A stretch of 64,000 bases of DNA from Rhodanobacteraceae bacterium (GTDB lineage: Bacteria; Pseudomonadota; Gammaproteobacteria; Xanthomonadales; Rhodanobacteraceae): positions 26,328-90,327 of the forward strand of contig JAJPHA010000044.1 in NCBI GenBank assembly GCA_021325475.1. Direction: 5' to 3'. Every line of letters begins with the position of its first letter. Positions within the stretch are counted from its first letter, which is position 1. The translations under genes and the position numbers were made by a program. Under the pieces are notes generated by a model. It was not told the DNA's origin. It ran no database searches and was given only the letters and a program-made list of their open reading frames with translations. Positions 63,871 through 64,000 of the stretch are shown here, piece by piece.

Positions 63871-64000
63871 ATGCGCGTCGCCATCGTCACCGAAACCTAT
63901 CCGCCGGAAGTCAACGGCGTGGCGCTCACCGTCGCCGGCCTGGCGCACGGCCTGCGCGCGACCGGCCACGAGGTCCAACTCATCCGCCCGCGCCAGCCGC
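63871..64000 (+). CDS. Glycosyltransferase family 4 protein, N-terminal fragment
   Basis: The first 43 residues (MRVAIVTETYPPEVNGVALTVAGLAHGLRATGHEVQLIRPRQP) show the GT4/GT1-like Rossmann start, with the donor-glycine loop P-P-E-V-N-G-V-A. It runs off the right edge. The alternative ATG at 63856 is in frame and could be used. A glycosyltransferase here would fit with the polysaccharide precursors made by the ugd and wbpA/tviB-like genes, but its substrate is unknown. Confidence 0.75.
   Translation, partial: MRVAIVTETYPPEVNGVALTVAGLAHGLRATGHEVQLIRPRQP

Overview
The window is a high-G+C chromosomal segment of a gammaproteobacterium, most likely Xanthomonadales (Lysobacterales), perhaps Rhodanobacteraceae. 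The placement is inferred from gene content: a FimX-type degenerate GGDEF/EAL protein, DUF2058 and SlyX proteins, an mtaD-ubiG-gph block, KorAB, a single-chain ATP sulfurylase/APS kinase, and two secreted proteins ending in an IFADG(F/Y) tag. I saw no phage, plasmid, CRISPR, rRNA or tRNA genes. It reads as housekeeping chromosome with short non-coding repeats in the gaps.

Layout. 0-6 kb: a DksA-like regulator with a histone-like tail, yidD, dihydroorotase, an M23 peptidase, a 360-bp inverted hairpin repeat and an M61 aminopeptidase. 6-13 kb (minus strand): folE2, a degenerate squalene/phytoene synthase, gph, ubiG, a lipoprotein, a beta-helix protein, mtaD and efp. 13-19 kb: epmB, fimX, htpX (minus) and gluQRS. 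18.5-21 kb: two acetoacetyl-CoA reductases around the PHA regulator phaR. 21-27 kb (minus): a tagged secreted protein, DUF2058, slyX, two nucleotide-sugar dehydrogenases and an FkpA-like isomerase. 27-32 kb: sat-cysC and a YtrA-type GntR/ABC transporter operon with a palindromic operator over its promoter. 31.7-39.9 kb: a coiled-coil secreted protein, fumC, purB, a glutathione transferase opposite an HxlR regulator, roxA and a GNAT fusion. 40-45 kb (minus): a GltD-like Fe-S flavoprotein, korA, a small membrane protein and korB. 45-50.8 kb: ridA, phaZ, a GAF-GGDEF cyclase, a cyclophilin, a PDZ lipoprotein and a response regulator. 51-58.6 kb: DUF4139, endonuclease V, RimI-like GNAT, zur, a zinc-ribbon membrane protein, gltX and a CpdB-like lipoprotein. 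59-64 kb: DUF4399, an Atm1-type ABC exporter, two tandem pseudo-receiver paralogues and the start of a glycosyltransferase.

How the genes work together. Translation is well represented: EF-P with its lysine aminomutase EpmB, the uL16 hydroxylase RoxA, GltX and GluQRS. PHA metabolism is represented by two PhaB, PhaR and the depolymerase PhaZ, without a synthase. Cyclic-di-GMP signalling has one probable cyclase with an I-site and one probable receptor (FimX). Surface polysaccharide supply is suggested by Ugd, a WbpA/TviB-type dehydrogenase and the terminal glycosyltransferase. Redox metabolism is represented by KorAB and its flavoprotein, sat-cysC, GST/HxlR and the Atm1-type exporter.

The parts I cannot fully explain are the repeat families (nested hairpins, a MITE-like element, a third palindromic repeat, paired heptad arrays), the IFADG(F/Y) tag, a recurring A+T-rich GAAAAGTATA string inside G+C-rich genes, the membrane protein locked between korA and korB, the tandem pseudo-receiver pair and a secreted protein with a duplicated C-terminal module.
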